This document shows positions 8,443 to 16,604 of a DNA stretch of 64,000 nt, one piece after another (within the stretch, counting starts at the first letter, position 1; every line of letters starts with the position of its first letter). The stretch comes from Aeromonas fluvialis (GTDB taxonomy: Bacteria > Pseudomonadota > Gammaproteobacteria > Enterobacterales > Aeromonadaceae). The translations under genes were made by a program, and so were the position numbers. The stretch lies in assembly GCF_000819885.1 (NCBI RefSeq), contig NZ_CDBO01000057.1, positions 1 through 64,000 on the forward strand. Reading direction: 5' to 3'. The notes beneath the pieces are model-generated. The model worked only from the letters and a program-made list of their open reading frames with translations, was not told the origin of the DNA and ran no database searches.

Positions 8443-8985
8443 ATGAAACTTGCCATCATTTCCGACATCCACGGCAGCATCATTGCGTTGGAGCGGGTGC
8501 TGACCCAACTTGAGCCCTGGCAGCCGGATCACTATCTGCTGCTCGGCGATCTGCTCAACCATGGCCCGCGCAATCCTCTGCCAGACGGGTATAACCCGGT
8601 GGCTGTGGCTGATCGGCTCAACGAGCTTGCGCCGCAGATCATCGCGGTGCGGGGTAATTGCGATTCAGACGTGGATCAGATGTTGTTGCGTTTTCCCATT
8701 ACCGCCCCCTACAACCAGTTGCTGATCGATGAGCGGCGCTGGTTTATGAGCCACGGCCACCTCTATCATCCCGGTGAGGTGCCGCTCCCGGCTGGCAGTC
8801 TCTTTCTGAGTGGCCACACTCATGTGCCTGTGCTCGAGTGGCAGGGAGAGCGGGTATTGATGAACCCCGGGTCGATCTGCTTCCCGCGCGGCGAGTTACC
8901 CGCCAGTTACGGGAGTTATGAGGACGGGGTGCTGCGGGTTAATGCCTGTGAGGACGGGCGGGAGTTGCTGCGACTGGTGCTTTGA
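8443..8985 (+). CDS. yfcE: YfcE-type metallophosphodiesterase
   Basis: A 180-residue calcineurin-like phosphoesterase. The metal-binding motifs appear in order: DIHG (residues 8-11), GDLLNHG, GNCD and GHTH. E. coli YfcE is a manganese-dependent phosphodiesterase of the same length class with activity on model bis-phosphodiesters; its natural substrate is not settled. A GAGGAG ribosome site precedes the ATG at 8443; the longer open frame from 8398 overlaps the previous gene and is not needed. It is probably in an operon with the upstream OppA-like gene. Confidence 0.88.
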   Translation: MKLAIISDIHGSIIALERVLTQLEPWQPDHYLLLGDLLNHGPRNPLPDGYNPVAVADRLNELAPQIIAVRGNCDSDVDQMLLRFPITAPYNQLLIDERRWFMSHGHLYHPGEVPLPAGSLFLSGHTHVPVLEWQGERVLMNPGSICFPRGELPASYGSYEDGVLRVNACEDGRELLRLVL

Positions 8986-8999
8986 AACGGAAAGCAAAA

Positions 9000-9026
9000 A
9001 TGCAAGGCCTGATAAGATTGTCAGGC
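9000..9026 (-). terminator. Candidate terminator of flgMN
   Basis: GCCTGA (9007-9012) pairs with TCAGGC (9021-9026), overlapping the flgN stop. On the minus strand a T-run (CTTGCATTTTT) follows the stem. The stem is short, so confidence is moderate. Confidence 0.5.
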
Positions 9027-9437
9027 TTTGATACCGTAGGTGCGGATGCCAGAGCGAGTGTTTCCTTTGGCGTCATAGGTCAGGCTGTTGCGATCGCGCA
9101 GCTGACTCAGAAAGGTTGCCAGACGACGGTTGGAGACGATGCTCAATTCAAGCAACCGACCGTTGATATCGTTTTGTGCCTGGCAGGCATCCAGTTTTGC
9201 ACGAAGCTGCGTCATTTCGTCGGGATAGGTGGCCAGCTGTAGTGACAGCTCTGGCATCTCTGCCAGCCTCTTGTCCAGGGTTTCTATGGCAGCAAGCAAC
9301 TGCTGTTTGCGCTCAGCAAGTGCAGGCAGGGCCAGTGCCTGATGCTGTTCGAGTAAGCTGAACTCCTCTTCCAGAATGGCTTGCATCTGGCTGAGGTAAG
9401 CATCTTGAGTGTACAGTAACGAAGGCAGGTCCATCAT
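9021..9437 (-). CDS. flgN: FlgN, flagellar export chaperone
   Basis: A 138-residue, largely helical protein ending with the FlgN pattern NDINGRLLELSIVSNRRL, followed by LSQLRDRNSLTYDAKGNT. FlgN is the cytosolic chaperone for the hook-filament junction proteins FlgK and FlgL, delivering them to the type III export gate. Its start overlaps the flgM stop (ATGA), a translationally coupled pair. FlgK and FlgL are encoded in the same window at 20306-23522. Confidence 0.88.
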   Translation of the reverse strand: MMDLPSLLYTQDAYLSQMQAILEEEFSLLEQHQALALPALAERKQQLLAAIETLDKRLAEMPELSLQLATYPDEMTQLRAKLDACQAQNDINGRLLELSIVSNRRLATFLSQLRDRNSLTYDAKGNTRSGIRTYGIKA

Positions 9438-9754
9438 CCAATCACTTTGTTCAGAGTGCTCTCAAAACTGAACATCTTCTTGGCCACAGCGTCGCTGTTG
9501 ACCTGATATTCGCCACTTGATACGGCCTTTTTAAGACGCTCGACCTTGCTCTCATTGCCGGTTGAGGTGGTGTTGAGGTTCTGTTGCATTTTGTGCAATT
9601 GCTGCGCCTCACTTGTCAAGGAGACGGAATCCGGCTTGACAGTAGTCGCTTTATTTTCGGGCGAAGAGGTGACCGACTTGCTGCCTGTCCCTTGGCTATT
9701 AGCGGTATTTTGCAACCGATTATTCGCCAAGTTGTTGATATTGTTGATGGCCAT
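9434..9754 (-). CDS. flgM: FlgM, anti-sigma-28 factor
   Basis: A 106-residue protein with the FlgM layout: a polar, flexible N-terminal half rich in Asn, Ser and Thr, and a helical C-terminal half (VERLKKAVSSGEYQVNSDAV) that in this family binds sigma-28 (FliA). FlgM holds FliA inactive until the hook-basal body is finished and FlgM is exported. It starts with MAINNINNL behind a GAAGG-type ribosome site and overlaps flgN at its 3' end. The sigma-28 promoter directly upstream makes a feedback loop. Confidence 0.9.
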   Translation of the reverse strand: MAINNINNLANNRLQNTANSQGTGSKSVTSSPENKATTVKPDSVSLTSEAQQLHKMQQNLNTTSTGNESKVERLKKAVSSGEYQVNSDAVAKKMFSFESTLNKVIG

Positions 9755-9793
9755 TTTCGTTACCTTCGTCTGCTTTACGGTTTGCTTACTTGT

Positions 9794-9820
9794 TTATCGG
9801 TGCGGCAGGTCAAAACTTTA
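9794..9820 (-). promoter_or_regulatory. Sigma-28 (FliA) promoter of flgMN
   Basis: On the minus strand TAAAGTTT (9820-9813), an 11-base spacer, then ACCGATAA (9801-9794) match the known FliA consensus TAAAGTTT-N11-GCCGATAA at 15 of 16 positions with exact spacing. It lies about 40 bp upstream of the flgM start. Confidence 0.88.
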
Positions 9821-9845
9821 GAAAAAAGTTGTCAAGGATCCGAAT

Positions 9846-10529
9846 TTAAAACGTGACCGATACGGCACCTACCGCACTGACTTTACCCTCAACGGTTTTG
9901 CCGGAGCGAATATTGACGAGTTTGATGATCTCTCCGAAGCTGCCATCTTGCAAGGCTCGGGCCATGGTTTTGATCTGGAAGTTGTTATTCTCTGCCGTCA
10001 GGGTGACCTGATCACCTTTACATACCACGCAAACCTGGCTCAAACGGATGGGCTGTCCCGGTTTGATCTCCCGCTTGCTGCGTACCCCAATCAGAGGAGC
10101 CGGGTTTGTCAGATAGTCACCACGGATCAGGGTTTGATCCTGAAACGCTACCACTAGCTGGCTTTCGCTCAGCTGATCCCCTTTGGCAACAGGAGCGGTG
10201 ACGGTCACAAAGGGTTTTTGAATACTGACCCGTACTGGTAAGTAGACATCCCAGGGTTTGTCTTCCTCACATTTCATGTAAACTGTTGTATTACGGCGAA
10301 TTTCCATTTTTGCTGGTAAGCTGATAGTGAGCAGATCTTCGCAACGGGTTAGCGGAAGTCTCTCATCAAGGGTTGCAGCTGTGACCTCTGCTCTTGCATC
10401 CAGCGGAATATCGAGTTGGCCATAAACGAACTCTTGTGCCTGCTCTCGCAGATAAGTTGTGACCTCCGAGGCATAGCTTGCAGACATGCTGCCAAAAAAA
10501 AGGCTGATGAGTAAAAGTCGGTTAATCAT
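9846..10529 (-). CDS. flgA: FlgA, P-ring assembly chaperone
   Basis: This 227-residue periplasmic protein assists assembly of the FlgI P ring around the rod. The chosen ATG at 10529 begins a signal peptide cleaved near SYA (residue 20); the open frame continues upstream to 10703 but that part overlaps the divergent cheV promoter region and is not family-like. The C-terminal SAF domain shows QLSESQLVVAFQDQTLIRGDYL and ends with the SGKTVEGKVSAVGAVSV block common to FlgA. Length is close to E. coli FlgA (219). It is divergent from cheV. Confidence 0.9.
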   Translation of the reverse strand: MINRLLLISLFFGSMSASYASEVTTYLREQAQEFVYGQLDIPLDARAEVTAATLDERLPLTRCEDLLTISLPAKMEIRRNTTVYMKCEEDKPWDVYLPVRVSIQKPFVTVTAPVAKGDQLSESQLVVAFQDQTLIRGDYLTNPAPLIGVRSKREIKPGQPIRLSQVCVVCKGDQVTLTAENNNFQIKTMARALQDGSFGEIIKLVNIRSGKTVEGKVSAVGAVSVTF

Positions 10530-10673
10530 TTTCGCTCGTTGGTCGATAAGTTGTTCACGCATATCACCATATTTAACTATGATTGCTTCAGAATCTGTGC
10601 GTTGTGACATCGGCAGTCTGACGCAATTCATCACGCATGCATGATTAATGCCAAGCGTTTTTAGGGAGTGTTT

Positions 10674-11585
10674 ATGGCCAGTATCCTGGATTCGGTCAAC
10701 CAACGTACCCAGCTAGTGGGGCAAAACCGGCTGGAGTTGTTGTTGTTTCGTCTCAATGGACGTCAAAGATTTGGCATCAACGTATTCAAAGTGCGTGAAG
10801 TGTTGCAGTGTCCCCCCTTGACCGTGATTCCCAAACTGAACTCCTGCATCCGTGGGGTTGCCCACATTCGTGGTCAGACTATCTCGGTCATCGATCTCAG
10901 CATGGCGATGGGCAAGCGCCCGATTGAAGATTTGAGCAAGTGCTTCATTATTATCTCCGAATATAACCGCTCCATTCAGGGTTTTCTGGTGCACTCGGTC
11001 GAGCGCATCATCAATATGAACTGGGAATCCATCTTGCCTCCGCCCAAAGGTGCGGGTCGCATCAACTATATGACGGCGGTTACCGAGGTTGATGGCGAGT
11101 TGGTCGAGATCCTTGATGTTGAGCGTATTCTCAACGAAATCTCTCCGGTCTCTACTGAGGTCAGCCAAGAGCTGGTAGAAGCCAGTGTCCAGCACCCGAC
11201 CTTGGGCCGTCCCGTACTGGTTGCTGATGATTCCTCTGTTGCGCGCAAACAGGTACAGCGTGCGCTGGAGGCCATCGGTGTCGAGTGTATGCTGGCAAAA
11301 GATGGCCGCGAAGCATTGAATATGCTGCTGGAGATGACTAAAAATGGCCCAATCAAGGATCAGATTGCGCTGGTGATCTCTGATATCGAAATGCCGGAAA
11401 TGGATGGTTACACCTTTACTGCCGAGATCCGGAATAATCCCAACCTCAAGGATTTGCATGTTATTCTGCATACCTCGCTCAGTGGAGTATTCAATCAGGC
11501 AATGGTACAAAAAGTTGGTGCGAACAATTTTATCGCCAAGTTCCAGCCTGATGAATTGGCCAAGGCCGTACAAAACGCACTCTAA
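10674..11585 (+). CDS. cheV: CheV, chemotaxis coupling protein with receiver domain
   Basis: A 303-residue CheW-REC fusion. The N-terminal CheW-like domain (about 15-160) includes the IRGQTISVIDLSMAMG segment. The C-terminal receiver (about 178-300) has DD at 185-186 and the phospho-acceptor Asp near 237 in VISDIEMP. CheV couples chemoreceptors to CheA and can be phosphorylated as a phosphate sink. Start 10674 has AGGGAG upstream; an ATG two codons earlier is less well placed. It is followed by cheR after 17 bp, as in Aeromonas and Vibrio flagellar clusters. Confidence 0.93.
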   Translation: MASILDSVNQRTQLVGQNRLELLLFRLNGRQRFGINVFKVREVLQCPPLTVIPKLNSCIRGVAHIRGQTISVIDLSMAMGKRPIEDLSKCFIIISEYNRSIQGFLVHSVERIINMNWESILPPPKGAGRINYMTAVTEVDGELVEILDVERILNEISPVSTEVSQELVEASVQHPTLGRPVLVADDSSVARKQVQRALEAIGVECMLAKDGREALNMLLEMTKNGPIKDQIALVISDIEMPEMDGYTFTAEIRNNPNLKDLHVILHTSLSGVFNQAMVQKVGANNFIAKFQPDELAKAVQNAL

Positions 11586-11602
11586 TAAAGAAGAACAGCT
11601 GC

Positions 11603-12427
11603 ATGAAGACACTTTCGGACGACTTATACAAACAGTTCAGCAACTTTCTGGCGGTACAGAGCGGCATTGTACTGGGGGATAACAAACAGTATCTGGTGAA
11701 GAGCCGTCTTTCACCTTTGATGGCTCAGTTTGGCATCGAAAGTCTGTCTGATCTGGTTACCCGTGCAATGAGTGTGCGAGAGCGTGACCTGAAAATGGCT
11801 GTGGTGGATGCCATGACGACCAATGAGACCCTCTGGTTTCGTGATACTTATCCGTTTCAGCTTCTTACCGACAAAATTTTCCCTGAATTGGGAAAAAGTG
11901 GCCGCCCCATCAAGATCTGGTCGGCTGCTTCCTCGTCAGGGCAGGAGCCCTATTCCATTGCCATGACGGCACTGGAGCAGCAAATGAAAAAGCCGGGTAC
12001 TTTGCCGGGTGGCGTTCAGATCGTCGGGACTGATATTTCGACTACCATGCTCAACCAGTGTAAGGAAGGGGTTTATGACAGCCTGGCGCTGGCACGCGGC
12101 CTTTCTCCCGAGCGCAAGAAGATGTTTTTCGAGCCTTGTGGCGACAACAAGATGCGGGTGGTCGAGCGAGTCAGAAAATTGACCACCTTCAGACCGCTCA
12201 ACCTTCTGGAGAGCTATAGCCTGCTTGGCAAATTTGACATTATTTTCTGTCGCAACGTACTCATCTACTTTGCGCCGGAAGTGAAGTCGAAGATCCTCAA
12301 CCAGTTTGCTGCCAGTCTCAATCCCGGTGGATATCTGATGTTGGGTGCGTCGGAGTCACTGGCCGGGTTGACTGACCGCTTCGAGATGATCCGCTGTAAT
12401 CCGGGGATTGTCTACAAGGTCAAATAG
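11603..12427 (+). CDS. cheR: CheR, chemoreceptor glutamate methyltransferase
   Basis: A 274-residue enzyme that methylates glutamates on chemoreceptors using S-adenosylmethionine, part of sensory adaptation. The N-terminal helical CheR domain (about 1-75) precedes a methyltransferase fold with IWSAASSSGQEPYSIAM as the SAM site and FDIIFCRNVLIYF as the conserved strand. There is no adjacent cheB; the partner methylesterase must be elsewhere. A strong terminator follows, separating cheVR from the flg operon. Confidence 0.93.
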   Translation: MKTLSDDLYKQFSNFLAVQSGIVLGDNKQYLVKSRLSPLMAQFGIESLSDLVTRAMSVRERDLKMAVVDAMTTNETLWFRDTYPFQLLTDKIFPELGKSGRPIKIWSAASSSGQEPYSIAMTALEQQMKKPGTLPGGVQIVGTDISTTMLNQCKEGVYDSLALARGLSPERKKMFFEPCGDNKMRVVERVRKLTTFRPLNLLESYSLLGKFDIIFCRNVLIYFAPEVKSKILNQFAASLNPGGYLMLGASESLAGLTDRFEMIRCNPGIVYKVK

Positions 12428-12476
12428 GCCTGAGAGCCTTGATATTCTGGGTCTGCCGAATATTGCCAGTTCATGC

Positions 12477-12512
12477 AAAGAGGGAAGCTGCGAGCTTCCC
12501 TCTTTCTTTATA
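12477..12512 (+). terminator. Rho-independent terminator after cheR
   Basis: A perfect 13-bp stem, AAAGAGGGAAGCT (12477-12489) with AGCTTCCCTCTTT (12493-12505), three-base loop GCG, followed by CTTTAT. It isolates cheVR from flgB. Confidence 0.88.
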
Positions 12513-12678
12513 TACATCTCAATATCTCTATTTATCTGCCATCTCCCTCTACGGCAAAAATGGTTGACTCCCCCTATGGTGGCCAGAAGCGGCCGCTTGG
12601 TTGTGGCACGAGGTGCTCCTGTCGTTTTCGGTCTGAAATGTGCTCATACCCAAACCATCGATCTGAGTGATTCGCTTG

Positions 12679-12694
12679 TGGCACATCTCTTGCA
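12679..12694 (+). promoter_or_regulatory. Sigma-54 promoter upstream of flgB
   Basis: TGGCAC-ATCTC-TTGCA matches the -24/-12 consensus (TGGCAC-N5-TTGCA) exactly. It is 30 bp before the flgB ATG. Flagellar sigma-54 promoters of this kind are activated by FlrC in Vibrio and Aeromonas; flrC is at 32284 in this window. Confidence 0.88.
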
Positions 12695-12723
12695 AACAAA
12701 ATATACCAAGCAGGAGGTGTGCG

Positions 12724-13122
12724 ATGGCTCTTTCATTTGACAAAGCATTCGGTGTTCATCAACACACGATAAGCGTTCGCGCCAAGCGTGCTGAAGTGCT
12801 TTCCAGCAATATTGCCAATGCGGATACTCCGGGCTTCAAAGCCAGGGATATCAATTTCGCTCAGGCATTGCAGGAGGCCCAGTCGCATCAGGGTTTTGGT
12901 TTGGCAACGACCAGCGAAAAGCACTTTGCCTTGAATATGGACGCTCCGGGTACCATGCAATATCGCAACCCGCTGCAACCGGATACCGGTGACGGCAATA
13001 CGGTCGATGTGCAGCAGGAGCGCAGCGAATTTTTGCGCAATAGCCTCGAGTATCAAACCTCCCTTGAATTTATGAATAGCAAGATCAGTGGCCTGCTCAA
13101 GGCCCTGAAAGGAGAGCAGTGA
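12724..13122 (+). CDS. flgB: FlgB, proximal rod protein
   Basis: A 132-residue rod subunit with the N-terminal [20 protein letters not shown] motif typical of rod/hook proteins. FlgB, FlgC, FlgF and FlgG build the drive shaft through the periplasm. GGAGG lies just upstream of the ATG at 12724; the longer frame upstream overlaps the sigma-54 promoter. It is the first gene of the flgBCDE run, and its TGA overlaps the flgC start. Confidence 0.93.
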   Translation: MALSFDKAFGVHQHTISVRAKRAEVLSSNIANADTPGFKARDINFAQALQEAQSHQGFGLATTSEKHFALNMDAPGTMQYRNPLQPDTGDGNTVDVQQERSEFLRNSLEYQTSLEFMNSKISGLLKALKGEQ

Positions 13123-13541
13123 TGAGTTTGTTCAAGGTCTTTGACATAGCAGGCTCGGCTATGAGCGCGCAGTCAGTGCGCCTCAACACGGTTGCCAGCA
13201 ACATGGCCAACGCGGACAGCGTCAGCTCCAGTGTGGAAAATACTTACCACGCCAGGCGGCCAGTCTTTGCCGCCCAGCTCGATCAGGCGATGTCTGACAA
13301 GCAGGGCTCGGTAGGGGTTGAGGTGAAGGGGATTGTCGAGAGCAAGGCGCCACTGCTCAAGGAGTACAACCCCAACCATCCCATGGCTGACAAAGACGGT
13401 TTTATCTTCAAGCCAAACGTCAACATGGTTGAAGAGATGGCCGACATGATCAACGCCTCGCGCAGCTACCAGACCAACGTTCAGGTTGCAGACTCGGCCA
13501 AGAAGATGCTGCAGCAGACGTTGAACCTGGGTAAATCTTGA
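13122..13541 (+). CDS. flgC: FlgC, proximal rod protein
   Basis: A 139-residue rod subunit beginning [20 protein letters not shown], with NTVASNMANADS near the N-terminus and MADMINASRSYQTNVQVAD at the C-terminus, the paired helices that form the rod coiled coil. The ATG at 13122 overlaps the flgB stop (TGATG) and has GGAGAG upstream; a GTG one codon earlier is in frame but too close to the ribosome site. Length is as expected (E. coli 134). Confidence 0.92.
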   Translation: MSLFKVFDIAGSAMSAQSVRLNTVASNMANADSVSSSVENTYHARRPVFAAQLDQAMSDKQGSVGVEVKGIVESKAPLLKEYNPNHPMADKDGFIFKPNVNMVEEMADMINASRSYQTNVQVADSAKKMLQQTLNLGKS

Positions 13542-13556
13542 TAGGAGTGCTGTCAC

Positions 13557-14294
13557 ATGGTTGATATCACCAATACGCTGGGCGGGGTCAGTACGACAAG
13601 CCAGACATCGGGCACGAGCACGACCCCGAAGAAAGAGCTGGATCAGGCGTCATTCCTGAAACTGCTCACCATGCAGCTTTCATATCAGGATCCCTTCAAG
13701 CCTGTAGATAATGCCCAGATGCTCTCCCAGATGGCATCCATGTCGACATCCGAAGGGATCAGCAGTTTGTCCAATCAGATGGGTAAGCTAAATGAACAGA
13801 TGATTTCCAGCCAGGCACTGCAAGCCTCCGCATTGGTGGGACAAAATGTGTTATTGCAGAGCAGTACGGGCTATTTGGATCAGGAGGGCTCTCTCTCCGG
13901 TGTTGTTGCTGTGGGGACATCGAATAAATATTCGGGCATCAAGATAACCGTAGAAGACGAGAAAGGTCAGGTTATCAAGGAATTTCCCCTCGAAGGAGAC
14001 AAGCAAGGCAACGTCGAGATTGCCTGGGATGGCAAAGACAAAGATGGAAACCGAGCCGCTCCAGGGAAATATGTCCTCAAAGCGAGCGGTACCATGGATG
14101 GCAAATCGGAAAGCATCGCAACATTTGCCTATGGCAAGGTTGACAGCGTTGCCCTCGGCAATGCGACAAACCCGACCATGCTCAATGTGAAAGGCCTTGG
14201 CAGCACATTGTTGAGCAGCATCCTGCAAATTTCAGGCACCAATTCAAATCCGACGGTTACACCGTCAAAAACCACGTCGACAGCATCGATCTAA
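13557..14294 (+). CDS. flgD: FlgD, hook cap / hook assembly protein
   Basis: A 245-residue scaffold that caps the growing hook and is discarded on completion. The conserved N-terminal core LDQASFLKLLTMQLSYQDPF is visible at about residues 28-47, followed by the middle FLgD Ig-like region (KDGNRAAPGKYVLKASG). The first 25 residues are Thr/Ser rich, as usual for a secreted substrate. It lies between flgC and flgE, separated by 15 and 10 bp. Confidence 0.92.
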   Translation: MVDITNTLGGVSTTSQTSGTSTTPKKELDQASFLKLLTMQLSYQDPFKPVDNAQMLSQMASMSTSEGISSLSNQMGKLNEQMISSQALQASALVGQNVLLQSSTGYLDQEGSLSGVVAVGTSNKYSGIKITVEDEKGQVIKEFPLEGDKQGNVEIAWDGKDKDGNRAAPGKYVLKASGTMDGKSESIATFAYGKVDSVALGNATNPTMLNVKGLGSTLLSSILQISGTNSNPTVTPSKTTSTASI

Positions 14295-14304
14295 GGAGCT
14301 GGAT

Positions 14305-15684
14305 ATGTCATTTAACAATGCCTTGAGCGGTGTCAACGCGGCACAAAAAGACCTTAACGTCACCGCTAACAACATCGCCAACGTCAACACCACCGGCTTC
14401 AAGGAGTCACGTGCCGAGTTTGCTGACGTCTATGCCAACTCCATCTTCGTCAGCGCCAAAACCCAGGTCGGTAACGGTGTGGCGACCGGAGCGGTTGCCC
14501 AGCAGTTCCATCAGGGGGCGCTGCAATTTACCAATAACGCACTGGACCTGGCCATCCAGGGGAACGGCTTTTTTGTGACCTCTGACGGATTGACCAATCT
14601 CGATCGTACCTATACCCGTGCCGGCGCGTTCAAGCTCAACGAAAATAGCTACATGGTCAATAACCAGGGCCACTATCTGCAAGGGTATGAAATCAATGAT
14701 GACGGTACCCCCAAGGCGGTGAGCATCAATGCGACCAAGCCTATCCAGATCCCGGATCGAGCCGGTGAGCCGGTCCAGACCAGCAAGATAGAAGCGAGCT
14801 TCAACCTGCCATCAACCGCAACTCCGCTGCCGGCAGGTGGTACGCCAGCCGTACCTCCAGCCATTCCGGCGGATGCGTCAACTTTTGATCCGAAAGATTC
14901 GAAAACCTACTCCTCCTCGACCTCGGTGGTGGTTTACGATTCGCTCGGAGAACCCCATACCATCACCCAGTACTTCATCAAGGAGGCCGATCCGGCTGAT
15001 CTGACCAAGCCGGCCGATCCCACCTCTTGGCGCATGTACTTGTATCAAGGGGACAAGCCCATCGACATCGAAGGTGGTACGGTCCCGACCATGGCCGCCG
15101 GTCTGAACCAGGTGCCAAAGGGTGCCACGATCCAGTTTGGCGCCGATGGCAAGATGATCACCCCGACCGACCCTCCCGTCATCAAGACGGAAGAGTTGGG
15201 GAATTCGGGGGCTGGTATTATCGATAATGGTGCCGATCCGACACAGCAGGTGGAGATCACGCTGGGAACCATCACCCAATATGCCTCTCCGTTCGAAGTC
15301 AACAACTTGACACAGGATGGCTCCACTGTCGGTCGCCTGACAAAGGTCGAAATCACCTCGGATGGCATTGTATCCGCCACCTACAGCAACGCAACCACGG
15401 TCAAGGTCGCCATGGTGGCCATGGCCAAGTTTGCCAACTCGCAAGGGCTGACCCAGGTTGGCGATACTTCCTGGCGCCAATCCTTGCTCTCTGGCGATGC
15501 CTTGCCCGGGACCCCCAACTCGGGCACTTTCGGCACCATCAAATCATCGGCGCTGGAGCAGTCCAATGTGGATCTGACTAACGAGCTGGTGGACCTGATC
15601 ACTGCCCAGCGTAACTTCCAGGCCAACTCCCGTTCGCTGGAGGTCAACAGTTCGCTGCAGCAGACCATTCTGCAGATCCGTTAA
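14305..15684 (+). CDS. flgE: FlgE, flagellar hook protein
   Basis: A 459-residue hook subunit. It has the N-terminal MSFNNALSGVNAAQKDLNVT and NNIANVNTTGFKESRAEFAD blocks and the C-terminal TNELVDLITAQRNFQANSRS coiled-coil segment. A Pro/Ala-rich stretch at about residues 172-192 (TATPLPAGGTPAVPPAIPAD) is a likely flexible or surface-exposed insertion. The hook is the universal joint between rod and filament. A terminator follows, after which flgF has its own promoter. Confidence 0.94.
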   Translation: MSFNNALSGVNAAQKDLNVTANNIANVNTTGFKESRAEFADVYANSIFVSAKTQVGNGVATGAVAQQFHQGALQFTNNALDLAIQGNGFFVTSDGLTNLDRTYTRAGAFKLNENSYMVNNQGHYLQGYEINDDGTPKAVSINATKPIQIPDRAGEPVQTSKIEASFNLPSTATPLPAGGTPAVPPAIPADASTFDPKDSKTYSSSTSVVVYDSLGEPHTITQYFIKEADPADLTKPADPTSWRMYLYQGDKPIDIEGGTVPTMAAGLNQVPKGATIQFGADGKMITPTDPPVIKTEELGNSGAGIIDNGADPTQQVEITLGTITQYASPFEVNNLTQDGSTVGRLTKVEITSDGIVSATYSNATTVKVAMVAMAKFANSQGLTQVGDTSWRQSLLSGDALPGTPNSGTFGTIKSSALEQSNVDLTNELVDLITAQRNFQANSRSLEVNSSLQQTILQIR

Positions 15685-15703
15685 TCGCGCAATCAATGAT
15701 AAT

Positions 15704-15735
15704 GAGAGGGGGTATTTCCCCCTCTCTGTTTCTGT
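15704..15735 (+). terminator. Terminator after flgE
   Basis: GAGAGGGGG (15704-15712) pairs with CCCCCTCTC (15718-15726), loop TATTT, followed by TGTTTCT. It would end or attenuate the flgBCDE transcript. Confidence 0.75.
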
Positions 15736-15761
15736 AGCACTTCCTGTTTCTGTAGCACTTC
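15726..15761 (+). repeat. 18-bp perfect tandem duplication
   Basis: CTGTTTCTGTAGCACTTC occurs twice in direct succession (15726-15743 and 15744-15761). It lies between the flgE terminator and the flgF sigma-54 promoter and slightly overlaps the terminator tail. Confidence 0.9.
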
Positions 15762-15789
15762 CGTCCTACTCCCCCCATATTTCTGCTGT

Positions 15790-15805
15790 TGGCACTATAA
15801 TTGCT
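15790..15805 (+). promoter_or_regulatory. Sigma-54 promoter upstream of flgF
   Basis: TGGCAC-TATAA-TTGCT matches the sigma-54 -24/-12 consensus with correct 5-base spacing. It is 38 bp before the flgF ATG and probably drives flgFGHIJKL, which has no other strong internal terminator. Confidence 0.87.
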
Positions 15806-15843
15806 TTTCTCCTGTCAGAGTCATCTGTTTGACGGAGAATTCC

Positions 15844-16590
15844 ATGGATCACCTGCTTTATATCGCCATGTCCGGGGCCAAAGAGACCATGAACAGTCTG
15901 GCTGTTCGCGGTAACAACCTCGCCAATGCCAATACCACCGGTTTCAAGTCCGATTTCGAGCAGGCCAGAAGCATGCAGGCGTTCGGAGAGGGCTTGCCAA
16001 GCCGGGTATTTGCCATGGCTGAGCGCCCGGGTCAGAACCTGCAGCATGGCATGCTGATGACCACCGGACGGGATCTGGACGTGGCGGTGGATGGTCCGGG
16101 CTGGATTGCCGTGCAGGATCCCAAGGGCGGCGAGGCCTATACCCGCATGGGGAATTTGCAGGTCAATGCGACCGGCAACTTGCAAACCTCGACCGGCTTG
16201 AATGTGGTGGATGACGGAGGTCAGCCCATCGTGCTGCCGATGCCGATGGAGAAACTCGAGATCAATCGGGATGGCACCATCAGCGGTCGACCGGAAGGGG
16301 CCGCCGCCAACTTGCCGGAAGATTTCCAGCGGATCAAGCTGGTCAACCCGGCCGCCGATGCGGTGGAGAAGGGGCAGGATGGTCTGTTTCGCCGCAAGGA
16401 TGGCCAGAATGAAGCCGCTTCTGCCAATGTCGGCCTGATTGCCGGCTCCCTGGAGGGGAGCAACGTCAATGTGGTGGATGAGATGACCAACTTGATCCGG
16501 CTGCAACGTCAGTTCGAAACCCAGGTCAAAATCATGAAGACGGCCGAAGAGAATGATGAAGCTCAAACCCAACTGCTGCGAATCAGCTAA
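15844..16590 (+). CDS. flgF: FlgF, proximal rod protein
   Basis: A 248-residue rod subunit beginning MDHLLYIAMSGAKETM, with NNLANANTTGFKSDFEQARS and, at the C-terminus, NVVDEMTNLIRLQRQFE. The ATG at 15844 has GGAG six bases upstream; an in-frame ATG at 15829 is poorer. First gene of the flgF-L run, 14 bp before flgG. Length matches E. coli FlgF (251). Confidence 0.93.
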   Translation: MDHLLYIAMSGAKETMNSLAVRGNNLANANTTGFKSDFEQARSMQAFGEGLPSRVFAMAERPGQNLQHGMLMTTGRDLDVAVDGPGWIAVQDPKGGEAYTRMGNLQVNATGNLQTSTGLNVVDDGGQPIVLPMPMEKLEINRDGTISGRPEGAAANLPEDFQRIKLVNPAADAVEKGQDGLFRRKDGQNEAASANVGLIAGSLEGSNVNVVDEMTNLIRLQRQFETQVKIMKTAEENDEAQTQLLRIS

Positions 16591-16604
16591 TCAAGGAGTT
16601 ACCT

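Noticed and set aside
12612-12630. TGGCAC-like sequence upstream of the flgB promoter
   Set aside because: The -12 half (TTGC) is not at the required distance, unlike the perfect element at 12679.
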